Assembly (NCBI RefSeq): GCF_000682775.1
Contig: NZ_AWFI01000015.1
Coordinates: 124,001 to 188,000, forward strand
Length of the DNA: 64,000 nucleotides
Reading direction: 5' to 3'
Source: Hyphomonas sp. L-53-1-40
GTDB lineage: Bacteria > Pseudomonadota > Alphaproteobacteria > Caulobacterales > Hyphomonadaceae
Shown: positions 26,262-35,763 of the stretch, piece after piece
Position numbering within the stretch: the first letter of the stretch is position 1
Layout of the letters: the number at the start of each line of letters is the position of its first letter
The notes under the pieces: generated by a model
Told to the model about the DNA's origin: nothing
Databases searched by the model: none
What the model saw: the letters and a program-made list of their open reading frames with translations, nothing else
Made by a program: the position numbers and the translations under genes

Positions 26262-27080
26262 TTAGTCCGCTTTCCGCGCGAAGGCCGCAGCATGGCGCAG
26301 CTGCTGTTCGATCAGCGGATGGAGCTCTTCATTGGCTGCCAGAACCGAGCCGGTCTTCATGAAGTCGCCGCCATCGATTTCGGCAACGGTTCCGCCCGCT
26401 TCGCGCACCAGCACGATGCCTGCAGCAATGTCCCAGGGTTTCAGGTCGCGTTCCCAGAATCCGTCAAACCGTCCCGCGGCGACGTAAGCGAGATCCAGAG
26501 CTGCGGAGCCATAGCGGCGGATGCCAGCGCATGCAGGCGTCATCGCAAGCATTTCGCGGGCAAAATTCGCGTGCATTTCTTCGGCTTTGCCGTGCCAGGG
26601 CGTTCCGGTGGCCACCACAGCCTCATTGAGGCGGGTGCGAGCGGCAACACGCAGCTTGCGGTTCTCCAGCCATGCGCCGCGTCCGGTCTCAGCCCAGAAG
26701 ATCTCGTTCTTCGCGACGTCATAGACCACTCCGGTCAACAGCTTGCCTTCGCGCTCGAGCGCAATGGAGACAGCATAGTGCGGCTGGCCGTGTAGGAAGT
26801 TCAGCGTACCGTCGAGAGGATCCACGATGAATCTGTTCGACTTGTCTGTGCCTTCGACAATGCCCCGTTCTTCCATGACAAAGCCATAGCCGGGCCGCGC
26901 CTTCGCGAGCGCTGAGTAGATGATCTCTTCGGCGCGATGATCGGCGTTGGAGACAAAGTCTGCCGGGCCCTTCTTGGACACTTGCAGATTTTCGACTTCG
27001 CCGAAATCACGGGCAAGCGAACGGCCAGCTGCACGTGCAGCGGCGATCATGACGGTGCCAACGGGGGAGGGTTTGGACAT
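26262..27080 (-). CDS. Inositol monophosphatase family protein (SuhB-like)
   Basis: A 272-residue Mg-dependent sugar phosphatase of the IMPase fold. The metal motifs are complete: FVMEERG for the first Glu, IVDPLDGTLNF (about residues 84-94) and KPWDIAAGIVLVREAGG in the C-terminal half. SuhB-type members hydrolyse inositol 1-phosphate and also associate with rRNA transcription complexes in enterobacteria; which activity applies here is open. It starts eight bases after efp and is probably co-transcribed with it. Confidence 0.9.
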   Translation of the reverse strand: MSKPSPVGTVMIAAARAAGRSLARDFGEVENLQVSKKGPADFVSNADHRAEEIIYSALAKARPGYGFVMEERGIVEGTDKSNRFIVDPLDGTLNFLHGQPHYAVSIALEREGKLLTGVVYDVAKNEIFWAETGRGAWLENRKLRVAARTRLNEAVVATGTPWHGKAEEMHANFAREMLAMTPACAGIRRYGSAALDLAYVAAGRFDGFWERDLKPWDIAAGIVLVREAGGTVAEIDGGDFMKTGSVLAANEELHPLIEQQLRHAAAFARKAD

Positions 27081-27088
27081 GGGAGTTC

Positions 27089-27655
27089 CTAGTCGGAGCG
27101 ACGGAGATAAGTGGAATCGGCTGTCTGGACGACAATGCGTTCGCCGGTGCCGACAAAGGGCGGAACCATGACCCGGACGCCGCCGTCACAGATTGCGGGT
27201 TTGAAGCTGTTGGCAGCCGTCTGGCCTTTCACAACCGGCTCGGTTTCCTGAACTTCGAGGATCACCTGTTCCGGCAGATCAACACCAATCGGCGTCTCGC
27301 CATAAAACTCAATGGAGACGGTCATACCGTCCTGCAAGAAAGCGCCCTGGTCGCCGATAAAGTCTCGCTGGATCGCGATCTGTTCGAAGCTTTCCTGGTC
27401 CATGAAGGTGAAAGCGTCATCGTCCGCAAACAGGAATTGATGGTCTTTCTGCTCCAGACGGACCTTCTCAACGGTCTCGGAAGAACGGAAGCGCACGTTC
27501 GATTTCGACCCATTCAGCAGGTTGCGCAGTTCAACCTGATTGAACGCGCCGCCCTTGCCTGGCTTGACCGAAGCCGTCTTCAGGGCGCGCCAGACCGTGC
27601 CGTCATGTTCGATGACGTTGCCGGGTTTGATTTCATTGCCGTTGATCTTGACCAT
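27089..27655 (-). CDS. efp: Elongation factor P
   Basis: A 188-residue three-domain translation factor that relieves ribosome stalling at polyproline. The N-terminal KOW domain carries the loop KPGKGGAF with Lys34 at the modification position, so a lysyl-type modification by an EpmA homologue would be expected. The C-terminal OB domain includes [18 protein letters not shown]-like residues (read here as [14 protein letters not shown]). Length is exactly typical. It lies between thiE and the IMPase-family gene on the same strand. Confidence 0.97.
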   Translation of the reverse strand: MVKINGNEIKPGNVIEHDGTVWRALKTASVKPGKGGAFNQVELRNLLNGSKSNVRFRSSETVEKVRLEQKDHQFLFADDDAFTFMDQESFEQIAIQRDFIGDQGAFLQDGMTVSIEFYGETPIGVDLPEQVILEVQETEPVVKGQTAANSFKPAICDGGVRVMVPPFVGTGERIVVQTADSTYLRRSD

Positions 27656-27773
27656 TGGGGCGTGTCCTTTTGAAGGTTTGGCGGGGGCGTAAGCCTTTGG
27701 CCCGAAACGGTCAAGCGGGCGGAGTGTTAATGCGGGACCGGTTGATGCAGGGTTTTACAGCGAGCTTGCAGCG

Positions 27774-28454
27774 TCACGCCTTCGATGCATCGAGCCGGTC
27801 AAGAAGCGCATTGAAGTGGGCAATCGCTACCGGCGCGCCTTCAGGATGATCCCAGACCCCGGATGAGACCGCGAGGAAATCAGCGCCAGCTACAGCGAGC
27901 GGCTCGGCGTTTTCGACTGTGATGCCACCAATCGCGACGCAGGGCACTTCCATGCTTTCCTGCCATATTTCCAGAAGGTCCGGATTCGCCTCGACCGTAC
28001 CGGTCTTGGTACGGGTCGGGAAGAACGCACCAAAGGCGACATAATCTGCGCCAGCCTCGCATGCCTGCATGGCAGTATGACGTGAGTTCTTGGCGGTTGC
28101 GCCGACGATCATGTCCGGGCCAACGATCTCTCGGGCGTCCTTTACCGGCATGTCATCCATCCCGACATGAACGCCATCTGCACCAATCTCGACGGCGAGT
28201 TCCGCGCTGTCATTGACCAGCACGGCAACGCCGTAGGCCTGCGCCATTTCTGTAACGGCTGCGCCAACGGCGCGGGTGGCGTCGACGTCGATCTCGCCGG
28301 TGTCAGTCTTCAGACGCAGCTGGAGACAGGCGACATCGCCTGCTGACAATGCCGTTTCCAACAGGGCGGCGAACCCCTCCACATCCTCGATGCGGGGCGG
28401 AGTTATCAGGTAAAGCCGCGTGCGCGGGCGGACATAATCTTCAGTCTTGCTCAT
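27774..28454 (-). CDS. thiE: Thiamine phosphate synthase
   Basis: A 226-residue TIM-barrel enzyme that joins hydroxymethylpyrimidine diphosphate and thiazole phosphate. The pattern LQLRLKTDTGE, LVNDSAELAVEIGADGVHVG (phosphate-binding), and YVAFGAFFPTRTKTG fits ThiE, and the last glycine-rich loop AIGGITVENA is present. An additional N-terminal stretch of about 15 residues precedes the barrel. No TPP riboswitch is visible in the short upstream gap. No other thiamine gene is nearby. Confidence 0.88.
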   Translation of the reverse strand: MSKTEDYVRPRTRLYLITPPRIEDVEGFAALLETALSAGDVACLQLRLKTDTGEIDVDATRAVGAAVTEMAQAYGVAVLVNDSAELAVEIGADGVHVGMDDMPVKDAREIVGPDMIVGATAKNSRHTAMQACEAGADYVAFGAFFPTRTKTGTVEANPDLLEIWQESMEVPCVAIGGITVENAEPLAVAGADFLAVSSGVWDHPEGAPVAIAHFNALLDRLDASKA

Positions 28455-28459
28455 GCGGC

Positions 28460-28471
28460 GCGCTATAGCGC
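28460..28471 (-). promoter_or_regulatory. Palindromic -10-like element before thiE
   Basis: GCGCTATAGCGC is a perfect 12-base palindrome ending six bases from the thiE ATG. Its centre CTATAG resembles a -10 box, which would give a nearly leaderless transcript. No convincing -35 is visible, so it could equally be a protein-binding site or chance. Confidence 0.3.
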
Positions 28472-28515
28472 AGGGCGGCCTTGGCCGGAAGCCATCCTTT
28501 GCGGCGGTCTCCCGG

Positions 28516-28737
28516 TCAGCTTTGCGGTGGCCTGACGATCAGCCGGGCGAGCTGACGTGCGATCGGAGCCCACACTATCGCCGCGCACCACGCAACCGGA
28601 AAGGCGATGGCCCATGCCGCGAGCCACCGCCGAAGCAGTCCGCCGTCGACCCCGGTATTGATGGCGCTGACGATCAGGGCGACAAGGCCGCTCATGCCTG
28701 CGGACAGAATGCCGGAATAAACGATCTGCCACCTCAT
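28516..28737 (-). CDS. DUF2798 membrane protein
   Basis: A 73-residue inner-membrane protein with two hydrophobic helices (VYSGILSAGMSGLVALIVSAI and AWAIAFPVAWCAAIVWAP split by a short polar loop). The paired helices with the phrase FPVAWCAAIVWAPIARQL fit the DUF2798 family, whose function is unknown. Its start overlaps the stop of the DUF1272 gene by four bases, so they are translationally coupled. Confidence 0.75.
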   Translation of the reverse strand: MRWQIVYSGILSAGMSGLVALIVSAINTGVDGGLLRRWLAAWAIAFPVAWCAAIVWAPIARQLARLIVRPPQS

Positions 28738-28970
28738 TCTTTGGGCTTGTTCAGCCTGCGGGTGGTGCTGGCGGAATAGGCAACAAGTGCTTGCCCCTGG
28801 CGCATTGGCCTGGGCTCGAGGTCGCCGCCGCAGTTCGGGCAGCGACCATCGAGAGGACCGTCCATGCAGTCAGAGCAGAACGTGCATTCGAACGAACAGA
28901 TAAACGCTCCAACCTCGTCCGGCGGCAAATCGGTATCGCAGCGTTCACAGTTCGGACGCATCTCCAGCAT
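28734..28970 (-). CDS. DUF1272 zinc-ribbon-like protein
   Basis: A 78-residue cytoplasmic protein with many paired cysteines: CERC, then CSFECTFCSDC and CPNC. This pattern (MRPNCERCDTDLPP at the N-terminus) matches DUF1272, presumed zinc-binding. It starts five bases after the M3 peptidase stop and overlaps the DUF2798 gene. Function is unknown; the spacing suggests expression with the peptidase. Confidence 0.85.
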   Translation of the reverse strand: MLEMRPNCERCDTDLPPDEVGAFICSFECTFCSDCMDGPLDGRCPNCGGDLEPRPMRQGQALVAYSASTTRRLNKPKE

Positions 28971-28975
28971 CGGTG

Positions 28976-31084
28976 TTAATCCTTTTCAGCTTCCGTCATC
29001 GGCGCGGACGCTGCGCCGGCGATCAGGTGCTGCTCATAAGCTTCGGGCGACCAATCGCGTCCGAGGAAATCACGCACGAGTTTGGCGGCCGGTTTTGAGG
29101 ACCCGGCGCTCAGGACGAGCTCCCGATAGCGTTCGGCGGTGGCTTCGTCGCGCAAGCCGTTCGTCTCGAACTCGGAGAACATGTCCGTCGCGATCGCGAG
29201 CGACCATTGATAGGTGTAGTAGATTGCCGAATAGCCATCGAGATGCCCAAAGCTGGCATACCGGTGAAGATCGGGCAGGGTCTCGAACGGGCTGAGGCCA
29301 GCTTCCTGTTCGAGCCAGATTTTCTCGAAATCGACCTCGGAGGGTGGGCGATTATAGTAGTTCATCGAGACGCCTGCATATGTCAGCTGGCGGAGCGTGC
29401 CGAGGCCGGTGCCGAAGTCACGCGCGGCGTTCATCTTCTCGACCAGTTCGACGGGAATGGTTTCGCCGTCGGAGTTTACGGCGAACTTTGCCAGCGTATC
29501 ATAATCCCACACCCAGTTTTCCAGCATCTGTGACGGGGCTTCAATGAAATCCCATTCAAGGCTGCTCATGCTGAGATCGGCGTAGTCTGGTTGGCCAGAG
29601 AACATCGCATGGATGAGGTGGCCGAATTCATGGAGGAAGGTTTCGACCTGTCTATGCTCCATCAGACCGGTCGTATGATCGCCCGCAGGGAAGTTGCACA
29701 TCAGTGAGGCAACTGGCACGCCTTCAGATGTTGGGCCGAACCGAATGGGGAAGGCGGCCGCGTGTTTGAACTTGCCCTCGCGCGGATGCATGTCGAGGAA
29801 GAAACGGCCGACCAGTTCGCCATCCTTGTAGATTTCGTGAGCGGTTACGGTTTCCTGCCAAATCGGAGCATCGGTCCAGTCACGTATCTCGACTTCGAAC
29901 AGGTCCTGTACCAACGAAAATATGCCTGACCGAACGTCATTGTAGGCGAAGTACTGGCGCACTTCCTGGGCGTCGAGCGCATAGTCGGTTTGGCGAATCT
30001 GTTCCGAAAGATAGCCGCTGTGCCACTGGCTGACCTGCGTCGCGTCGGGATTACTGTTCTGTTGAAAAGACAGCAGGCGTTCGTATTCGATTTCAGCGGC
30101 GTTTCGGGCGGCGGCTTCGACACCGTCGAGGAAGTCGATGGCAACCTCTGGCGAGCCCGTCATCTTGTCTTCGGTGATATAGGCCGCGTAATTTTCATAG
30201 CCCAGCAATTGTGCAAGTTCGTAGCGCTTCTCGAGCAGTTTCCGGAGTGGCTCTACATTCTCCGGATACGCACGGTTGGCCGAGGCAATGAAGAGGGATT
30301 TCTTCAAATCTTCGTTCGGGGAGTAGTTGAAGACAGGCATCAGGTCCGGATAGTTGGTCGTGATGACGATCTTGCCATCCTCATTGGGCGTGTGGGCGTC
30401 GATATAATCCTGTGGCAGTCCCTCCAGCGCGTCGACTGAATCGACTTCGACCTGTCCGACAATTTCGCGAAGGTTCTTGTTGAACTCAGTGCTGATCTGC
30501 GCCAGTTCGGCGTTCAGTTCCTCTACGCGCGTTCGCGTCGCTTCGTCCTTGTCGACACCGCTGCGCCGATAGTCTCTCAGAATGCGGGACAACATGAGGG
30601 CGGAGCGATCATCGAGGGCGTCGGCATCAATCGCGACCATGCGTTCGTAGATGGGGCCGGACAGGGAGAGCGTCGAGATGATGCTGGCTGTGTCTTCCTG
30701 ACATGCGCTGCCGACTTCCCTCAACGCTTCGTCCGGGTTTGCTTCGGCCACGATAGCCGCTTCTCCATAGCCAACCGAAAAGGCGACATTTGTCAGCAAG
30801 TCAAAATCCTGAATGTCCTGAACACCGGGCGGCGTGTCGCGGGTTTCAAGATCGGTGATGAACTTTCCGGCGAGCAGCATCGCATTCTCGCAACGGGATT
30901 CGAACACTTCCGCAGAGGCCGGATTGACGACGAGCTCGGCCAGCATCGCGCTGGCTTCGTCCTGCAGGCTAGGCGTGTTTGCCTCTGCCTGTTCCAACGC
31001 TGTCGGCTCGACGGTTGCCATGCAAGAAGCAGCCGCCAGGAGCGACAGCGCGGATACCGCGCCTGTTACGGTGTGTTTGATCAT
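28976..31084 (-). CDS. M3-family zinc oligopeptidase, exported
   Basis: A 702-residue peptidase of the thimet oligopeptidase/Dcp group. The zinc site FLHEFGHLIHAMF (HEFGH near residues 480-484) and the downstream Glu-bearing ASQMLENWVWD are present. The N-terminus is a signal peptide with Cys22 (SLLAAASCMATVEP), a near-lipobox, so the enzyme is probably lipid-anchored or periplasmic, unlike the cytoplasmic E. coli OpdA. It would degrade short peptides in the envelope. It heads a tight leftward group with two small DUF genes. Confidence 0.9.
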   Translation of the reverse strand: MIKHTVTGAVSALSLLAAASCMATVEPTALEQAEANTPSLQDEASAMLAELVVNPASAEVFESRCENAMLLAGKFITDLETRDTPPGVQDIQDFDLLTNVAFSVGYGEAAIVAEANPDEALREVGSACQEDTASIISTLSLSGPIYERMVAIDADALDDRSALMLSRILRDYRRSGVDKDEATRTRVEELNAELAQISTEFNKNLREIVGQVEVDSVDALEGLPQDYIDAHTPNEDGKIVITTNYPDLMPVFNYSPNEDLKKSLFIASANRAYPENVEPLRKLLEKRYELAQLLGYENYAAYITEDKMTGSPEVAIDFLDGVEAAARNAAEIEYERLLSFQQNSNPDATQVSQWHSGYLSEQIRQTDYALDAQEVRQYFAYNDVRSGIFSLVQDLFEVEIRDWTDAPIWQETVTAHEIYKDGELVGRFFLDMHPREGKFKHAAAFPIRFGPTSEGVPVASLMCNFPAGDHTTGLMEHRQVETFLHEFGHLIHAMFSGQPDYADLSMSSLEWDFIEAPSQMLENWVWDYDTLAKFAVNSDGETIPVELVEKMNAARDFGTGLGTLRQLTYAGVSMNYYNRPPSEVDFEKIWLEQEAGLSPFETLPDLHRYASFGHLDGYSAIYYTYQWSLAIATDMFSEFETNGLRDEATAERYRELVLSAGSSKPAAKLVRDFLGRDWSPEAYEQHLIAGAASAPMTEAEKD

Positions 31085-31113
31085 GCCTTTAAGTCCCCAC
31101 TCGATTGACTAAC

Positions 31114-31148
31114 AAAAAAATGCCGCCTCATGTTTAACATGGGCGGCA
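31114..31148 (-). terminator. Rho-independent terminator of the aldolase gene
   Basis: On the reverse strand TGCCGCC-CATGT pairs with ACATG-A-GGCGGCA (one bulged A) and runs into seven T. It stands between the aldolase stop and the M3 peptidase start and so separates the two units. Confidence 0.85.
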
Positions 31149-31189
31149 CTTTGCTTTCGCGTCAGGCGCGAGTCTAGGAAAAACCCGGC

Positions 31190-32083
31190 CTATCCGGCGC
31201 TAGATGCCGCACAAATGCGATCAATCGTGGCGGCAAGCGTGGAATTGAACTCTTCGTCGCTTTGCTGGGCCGAGAGGCCTTCGGTCAGGGCGCGGGAGAA
31301 GCTGGCAATCATGCCGGAGTTATTGGCAAGCTTGGCGCAGGCATCTTCGCGAGAATATCCACCGGAAAGCGCGACAACGCGCATCACGCGCGGATGATCG
31401 ACTAGCGACTTGTACTGGTTTGCTTTGGTCGGCAGGGACAGTTTCAGCATTACCTGCTTGTCCTCACCCAGCGCGTCGAGCTGCTTGGTGATCTCGGCCA
31501 GGAGAATATCCTCGGCCTCGGCCTTGTCGGCAATCGTGATCGTGACCTCAGGCTCGATGATCGGCATCAGGCCGTGGCCCAGGATCTGGCGTCCAACGTC
31601 AAACTGCTGTGCAACGATGGCAGCGATGCCTTCCTGGTTGGCGGCATTGATAACCGAGCGCATCTTGGTGCCGAAGATACCCTTGCCGACCGCGCGTTCG
31701 AGCAGGTGATCGAGGTCCGGCATCGGCTTCATCATCTGGACGCCATTGGCTTCGTCTGCGAGGCCCTTGTCGACTTTCAGGAAGGGAACGACCTGATGGG
31801 CGTTCCAGAGGTATTCGGCGGTTGGCGTGCCATCGACTTCGCCATCCATGGTGCGTTCAAACAGGATCGCGCCAATGACCTTTTCGCCATTGAAGGCTGG
31901 TGCCTTGATGATGCGGGCACGCATCTCATGGATCAGGCCGAACATTTCTTCGTCATTGGAATAGGCGTCTTCGTTCACGCCGTAGAGGCGCAGAGCCTTG
32001 GGGGTTGAGCCGCCCGACTGGTCAAGCGCTGCGATGAAGCCATTCTTGTCGGCAATCTGCCGGGCCATTTGAGGATTGGTCAT
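31190..32083 (-). CDS. Fructose-bisphosphate aldolase, class I
   Basis: A 297-residue Schiff-base aldolase splitting fructose 1,6-bisphosphate into the two triose phosphates. The N-terminal GFIAALDQSGGSTPKAL and the phrase FLKVDKGLADEANGVQ are diagnostic of the small class I type also found in staphylococci. Lys214 in MLKLSLPTKAN is the expected Schiff-base residue. The ATG at 32083 matches the family N-terminus; the frame stays open upstream to a TTG at 32161 but adds a Cys-rich stretch with no family support. Two palindromes lie upstream. It is close to pgk and gap but has its own terminator. Confidence 0.93.
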   Translation of the reverse strand: MTNPQMARQIADKNGFIAALDQSGGSTPKALRLYGVNEDAYSNDEEMFGLIHEMRARIIKAPAFNGEKVIGAILFERTMDGEVDGTPTAEYLWNAHQVVPFLKVDKGLADEANGVQMMKPMPDLDHLLERAVGKGIFGTKMRSVINAANQEGIAAIVAQQFDVGRQILGHGLMPIIEPEVTITIADKAEAEDILLAEITKQLDALGEDKQVMLKLSLPTKANQYKSLVDHPRVMRVVALSGGYSREDACAKLANNSGMIASFSRALTEGLSAQQSDEEFNSTLAATIDRICAASSAG

Positions 32084-32118
32084 GATTTTAACGGGGCGTC
32101 CCTTGCATGCGTGGAATT

Positions 32119-32131
32119 TGCAAACTTTGCA
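32119..32131. promoter_or_regulatory. Palindrome upstream of aldolase gene
   Basis: TGCAAA-C-TTTGCA is a perfect inverted repeat with six-base arms, 36-48 bases before the aldolase start. Position and symmetry suit a dimeric regulator operator; no regulator is identified. Confidence 0.4.
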
Positions 32132-32179
32132 TTCAAGTACCGTGCCTGTCTTGTGGGTCAACAGGCTGACAGGGATTGA

Positions 32180-32195
32180 TGTGAGCGCGCTCGCA
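32180..32195. promoter_or_regulatory. LacI-type palindrome in the aldolase/pgk intergenic region
   Basis: TGTGAGCG-CGCTCGCA is an inverted repeat with seven of eight positions symmetric and a central CG, the geometry of LacI-family operators. A TTGACC on the reverse strand (32161-32156) lies just downstream and could be the aldolase -35. The rest of 32084-32381 shows only a weak hairpin after pgk (about 32343-32368) and no gene. Confidence 0.4.
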
Positions 32196-32381
32196 CCCGC
32201 CCGAATCTCAGGCAGTACGGGCAGTTTCGGGGGAAAGGACTGCCAGAGACGTGTGGGATTCAGGGCCTGAAATCGATTTCATCTGGAACATCAATTTTTT
32301 CTGACGCCGCGCAGCAAACCGATGAGAACGTTGTCATTTGCAGCCGCCTGCGCGATTTGCCGCAGGCTGTCTCAAAAGGGA

Positions 32382-33578
32382 TCAGGCTTTGAGAGCTTCC
32401 ACACCGGGCAGGGGCTTGCCTTCCATCCATTCAAGGAAGGCGCCGCCAGCGGTTGAGACGAAGGTGAACTCGTCGGCGGCCTCGGCATGATTGAGCGCGG
32501 CTACCGTATCGCCGCCACCAGCCACGGCGACCAGCTTGCCGTCACTTGCACGGATACCCGCAGCTTGGGCTGCTGCAACGGTGGCCTTGTCAAAAGGGGT
32601 CAGTTCGAACGCGCCGAGCGGCCCGTTCCAGACCAGTGTCTTTGAGTTGCCCATCGCGGCAACCAGCTGTGCGACCGTCTTGACGCCAGCGTCGAGGATC
32701 ATCTCATCGTCTGCGACCTGATCCGTTGCGCAGGTGCGATTCTCGGCGTGAGCCTTGAAGTCCTTCGCGACAACAACATCGACCGGAAGCAGGATATTGC
32801 AGTTGTTTTCTTCAGCGACCTGCATGATCTCGCGGGCGGTTTCAGCGAGATCATGCTCGCAGAGGGACTTGCCGACACTGATCCCCTGCGCGGCCAGGAA
32901 TGTGTTGGCCATGCCGCCGCCAATCGCCAGCGAGTCGACCTGGGTGACAAGGTTCTTCAGAAGGTCGATCTTGGAAGAGACCTTCGCGCCGCCGACCACA
33001 GCCAGCACGGGACGTTCCGGCGTGCCGAGCGCCTTGTCGAGCGCGTCGAGTTCAGCTTCCATGTTCACGCCTGCATAGGCGGGCAGGAGGGTCGCGAGGA
33101 CAGCCGTAGAGACATGCTTGCGGTGCGCGGCCGAGAAGGCATCATTGACGTAGATGTCGCCGAGCGCGGCGATTTCTTTCGCCAGTTCCGGGTCGCCTTT
33201 TTCCTCGCCTGCATAGAAGCGGGTGTTCTCCAGAAGGATCACGCCGGCAGGGTCGAGATCAGCAATGGCCTGCTTCACATGCTCGCCCTTGCAGTCGGCG
33301 ATAAAGCTGACATTCGAGCCGAGCACTTTGGCGAAGGCGCCTGCAATCGGCGCAAGGCTCATCTCCGCGACGCGCTGGCCCTTCGGGCGGCCGAAATGCG
33401 CGAGCAGGGCCACTTTCGCACCTTGCGTGCGCAGCGTCTGGACCGTGTCGACGGCAGCGCGCAGGCGCGTGTCATCGGTGACGAGGCCGTTTTCCATGGG
33501 CACGTTGAAGTCGACTCGGACGAGCGCGGTCTTGCCGGTCAGATCGCCGGCATCGGCAAGGCGTTTGAAGCTGGACAT
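32382..33578 (-). CDS. pgk: Phosphoglycerate kinase
   Basis: A 398-codon glycolytic enzyme transferring phosphate from 1,3-bisphosphoglycerate to ADP. Motifs: [16 protein letters not shown] at the N-terminus, [20 protein letters not shown], and the C-terminal nucleotide region [11 protein letters not shown] with [13 protein letters not shown]. The ATG at 33578 has GGAGG upstream; the longer frame to 33623 reads through the gap terminator region. It is downstream of gap on the same strand but behind a strong terminator, so it likely has its own promoter or depends on read-through. Confidence 0.97.
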   Translation of the reverse strand: MSSFKRLADAGDLTGKTALVRVDFNVPMENGLVTDDTRLRAAVDTVQTLRTQGAKVALLAHFGRPKGQRVAEMSLAPIAGAFAKVLGSNVSFIADCKGEHVKQAIADLDPAGVILLENTRFYAGEEKGDPELAKEIAALGDIYVNDAFSAAHRKHVSTAVLATLLPAYAGVNMEAELDALDKALGTPERPVLAVVGGAKVSSKIDLLKNLVTQVDSLAIGGGMANTFLAAQGISVGKSLCEHDLAETAREIMQVAEENNCNILLPVDVVVAKDFKAHAENRTCATDQVADDEMILDAGVKTVAQLVAAMGNSKTLVWNGPLGAFELTPFDKATVAAAQAAGIRASDGKLVAVAGGGDTVAALNHAEAADEFTFVSTAGGAFLEWMEGKPLPGVEALKA

Positions 33579-33624
33579 GGTATTTCCTCCAGAATGCCCG
33601 GCCAACCGGGTGCGATGCGGCATG

Positions 33625-33654
33625 GAAAAAAGAGCGCCTCCCGGTTGGGAAGCG
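33625..33654 (-). terminator. Rho-independent terminator between gap and pgk
   Basis: On the reverse strand AGAGCGCTTCCC pairs fully with GGGAGGCGCTCT (one G-T) across AACC and is followed by six T. It begins 16 bases after the gap stop. Confidence 0.9.
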
Positions 33655-33669
33655 CTCTGGAGAAGGGTT

Positions 33670-34677
33670 TTAGATGAGTTTGGACATGGCGAGGGCAGTA
33701 TCGCTCATGCGGGTCGCGAAGCCCCACTCATTGTCGTACCAGGACAGGACCCGAACCATGGTGCCTTCGATAACCTGCGTCTGGTCGAGCGCGAAGGTGG
33801 ACGAGTGCGGATCGTGGTTGAAGTCTGCGGAGACGAGCGGCTTGTCAGTATAGCCGAGCACGCCTTTCATTGGACCGTCAGCGGCGGCCTTGATGGCCGT
33901 GTTCACTTCTTCGACCGTGGTTGGCTTGCCGGCATCGAAGACGAGGTCGATCATCGAGACGTTTGGCGTTGGGACGCGGATGGCGGAACCGTCGAGCTTG
34001 CCCTTCAGTTCCGGCAGGACCAGGCCAACGGCTTTTGCTGCGCCGGTCGATGTCGGGATCATGGACATCGCAGCCGCGCGGCCACGATAGAGATCCTTGT
34101 GCATCCGGTCGAGGGTTGGCTGGTCACCCGTATAGGAGTGGACCGTCGTCATGTAGCCGCGCTTGATACCGACCGTGTCGTTCAGCACTTTGGCGACGGG
34201 CGACAGGCAGTTGGTGGTGCAGGATGCGTTGGAGACGACGAGATCATCTTTGGTAAGCGTGTCGTGGTTCACACCGAAGACGATGGTCTTGTCAGCATTT
34301 GTCGCCGGAGCAGAGACCAGCACGCGTTTGGCGCCCGCCTTGAGGTGAGCAGACGCTTTTTCCTTGTCGGCGAAGATACCGGTACATTCCATTGCGATGT
34401 CGATATCCAGCTCGGCATGGGGCAGGTCAGCGGGGTCGCGTACGGCGGTGCAGAGGAATTTGCGGTCGCCGACGATGATCGTGTCACCGTCCACTTCGAC
34501 CGTCTGGTTCAACCGGCCATGAACGGAATCATACTGGAGCAGGTGGGCATTGGTGGCCACGGGACCGAGGTCATTGATCGAGACGACTTCGATGTCCTTG
34601 CGGTCATGCTCGATGATCGAACGAAGGACGAGACGGCCAATGCGGCCAAAACCATTGATTGCAACGCGAACGGCCAT
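33670..34677 (-). CDS. gap: Glyceraldehyde-3-phosphate dehydrogenase
   Basis: A 335-residue NAD-dependent dehydrogenase. The Rossmann start [15 protein letters not shown], the catalytic Cys in [12 protein letters not shown] (about residue 152) and the phosphate-binding [14 protein letters not shown] are all present. Shine-Dalgarno GGAGA precedes the ATG by seven bases. It is divergent from the aldo/keto reductase gene, with about 180 bases of shared upstream DNA. Class I aldolase, pgk and gap lie in sequence here, joining the lower half of glycolysis. Confidence 0.98.
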   Translation of the reverse strand: MAVRVAINGFGRIGRLVLRSIIEHDRKDIEVVSINDLGPVATNAHLLQYDSVHGRLNQTVEVDGDTIIVGDRKFLCTAVRDPADLPHAELDIDIAMECTGIFADKEKASAHLKAGAKRVLVSAPATNADKTIVFGVNHDTLTKDDLVVSNASCTTNCLSPVAKVLNDTVGIKRGYMTTVHSYTGDQPTLDRMHKDLYRGRAAAMSMIPTSTGAAKAVGLVLPELKGKLDGSAIRVPTPNVSMIDLVFDAGKPTTVEEVNTAIKAAADGPMKGVLGYTDKPLVSADFNHDPHSSTFALDQTQVIEGTMVRVLSWYDNEWGFATRMSDTALAMSKLI

Positions 34678-34860
34678 GAAAAATCTCCTTTGGAGCGGCA
34701 GGCTATAAATCTGCTGGCCCTTTACGACGCCCGCGCAATTTCGTCCACCCGCTGCCCATGCGGCCTCGCGCCGCTTACTGCCTGTTTTCGCTAACAGAGA
34801 TCAGTCGTGGACTTGGCTTCAGCGGCCTCTTATGGCCTGAAGTCACGAGGAGGCGGTTTC

Positions 34861-35763
34861 ATGCGTCAGGTAGGGATCGGAACGAGCGGACTGCGCGCGG
34901 GTGCCTTGGGCTTCGGTTGCTGGCGCTTTTTGGGACATGAATTGTCCCATGCGGAGAATCTTGTTGAGACCGCGCTCGATCTGGGCATGACTCTTATCGA
35001 CACGGCTGACGTCTACGGATTTGGCGGGGATGGATTTGGCGCGGCCGAGGTCTTGCTGGGAAAGGTGCTGAAGGCCGATCCTGCGCGGCGCACGAGAATG
35101 GTGCTGGCGACCAAGGGCGGGATTATTCCCCCCGCGCCCTACAATTCGAGTCGTAAATACCTGATCGAGGCCTGCGAAGCGTCGCTTGCACGGCTGGGCG
35201 TTGAACAGATCGACCTTTACCAAATTCACCGGCCGGATCTGTTGACCCCGTGGGAAGAAGTTGCCGACGCGCTGGAAAGCCTTCTGGCGGACGGCAAGAT
35301 CGGGGCAGCAGGGGTCTCCAACTTTACTGTCGCACAGACCCGCGCATTGCAGGCACATCTGGGACCGAAGCTTGTAAGCACGCAGCCGGAATTTTCAGCC
35401 CTTCACCTGGCACCGCTGGATGACGGCACACTGGACTGGTGCCAGGAAGTCGGCGCGGCGGCGCTGGTTTGGTCGCCGCTGGCGGGCGGTCGGCTGGCCG
35501 ATGGTTATACACCGCAGCCTGATGACCCTGAGAGGTTGGTGGATGTGCATCAGGCGCTCGACAGGATCGCGGCCGGGCATGGCGTGAGCCGCAGCGATGT
35601 GGCGCTGGCTTTCGTCCTGATGCATCCGGCGCAGCCCATTGTTCTGCTGGGCACGCAGACTCCGGCGCGCCTGAAGGCGGCGACGCGCGCGCTGGAAATC
35701 CAGCTCAGCCGGCCGGACTGGTACAGTATTACAGAGGCGTTGCGCGGCGCGGCGATGCCATGA
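34861..35763 (+). CDS. Aldo/keto reductase
   Basis: A 300-residue (beta/alpha)8 NADPH-dependent oxidoreductase. The catalytic tetrad can be seen as Asp and Tyr in DTADVYGFG, Lys in VLATKGG and His in LYQIHRPD; the cofactor end includes SPLAGGRLADGY. The ATG at 34861 follows GAGGAGG; an earlier start at 34807 lacks such a site. The substrate is unknown. Its last four bases overlap the start of the EamA permease gene (ATGA), so both are co-translated. Confidence 0.9.
   Translation: MRQVGIGTSGLRAGALGFGCWRFLGHELSHAENLVETALDLGMTLIDTADVYGFGGDGFGAAEVLLGKVLKADPARRTRMVLATKGGIIPPAPYNSSRKYLIEACEASLARLGVEQIDLYQIHRPDLLTPWEEVADALESLLADGKIGAAGVSNFTVAQTRALQAHLGPKLVSTQPEFSALHLAPLDDGTLDWCQEVGAAALVWSPLAGGRLADGYTPQPDDPERLVDVHQALDRIAAGHGVSRSDVALAFVLMHPAQPIVLLGTQTPARLKAATRALEIQLSRPDWYSITEALRGAAMP

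Noticed and set aside
32084-32161. A Cys-rich N-terminal extension of the class I aldolase (CKVCKFHACKG)
   Set aside because: It would need a TTG start with no ribosome site. The family begins at the ATG at 32083, and palindromes and a TTGACC lie in the extension.
33223-34794. A 523-codon rightward frame opposite pgk and gap
   Set aside because: Codons mirror the two glycolytic genes, whose family motifs are clear. No domain can be seen in the mirror product.
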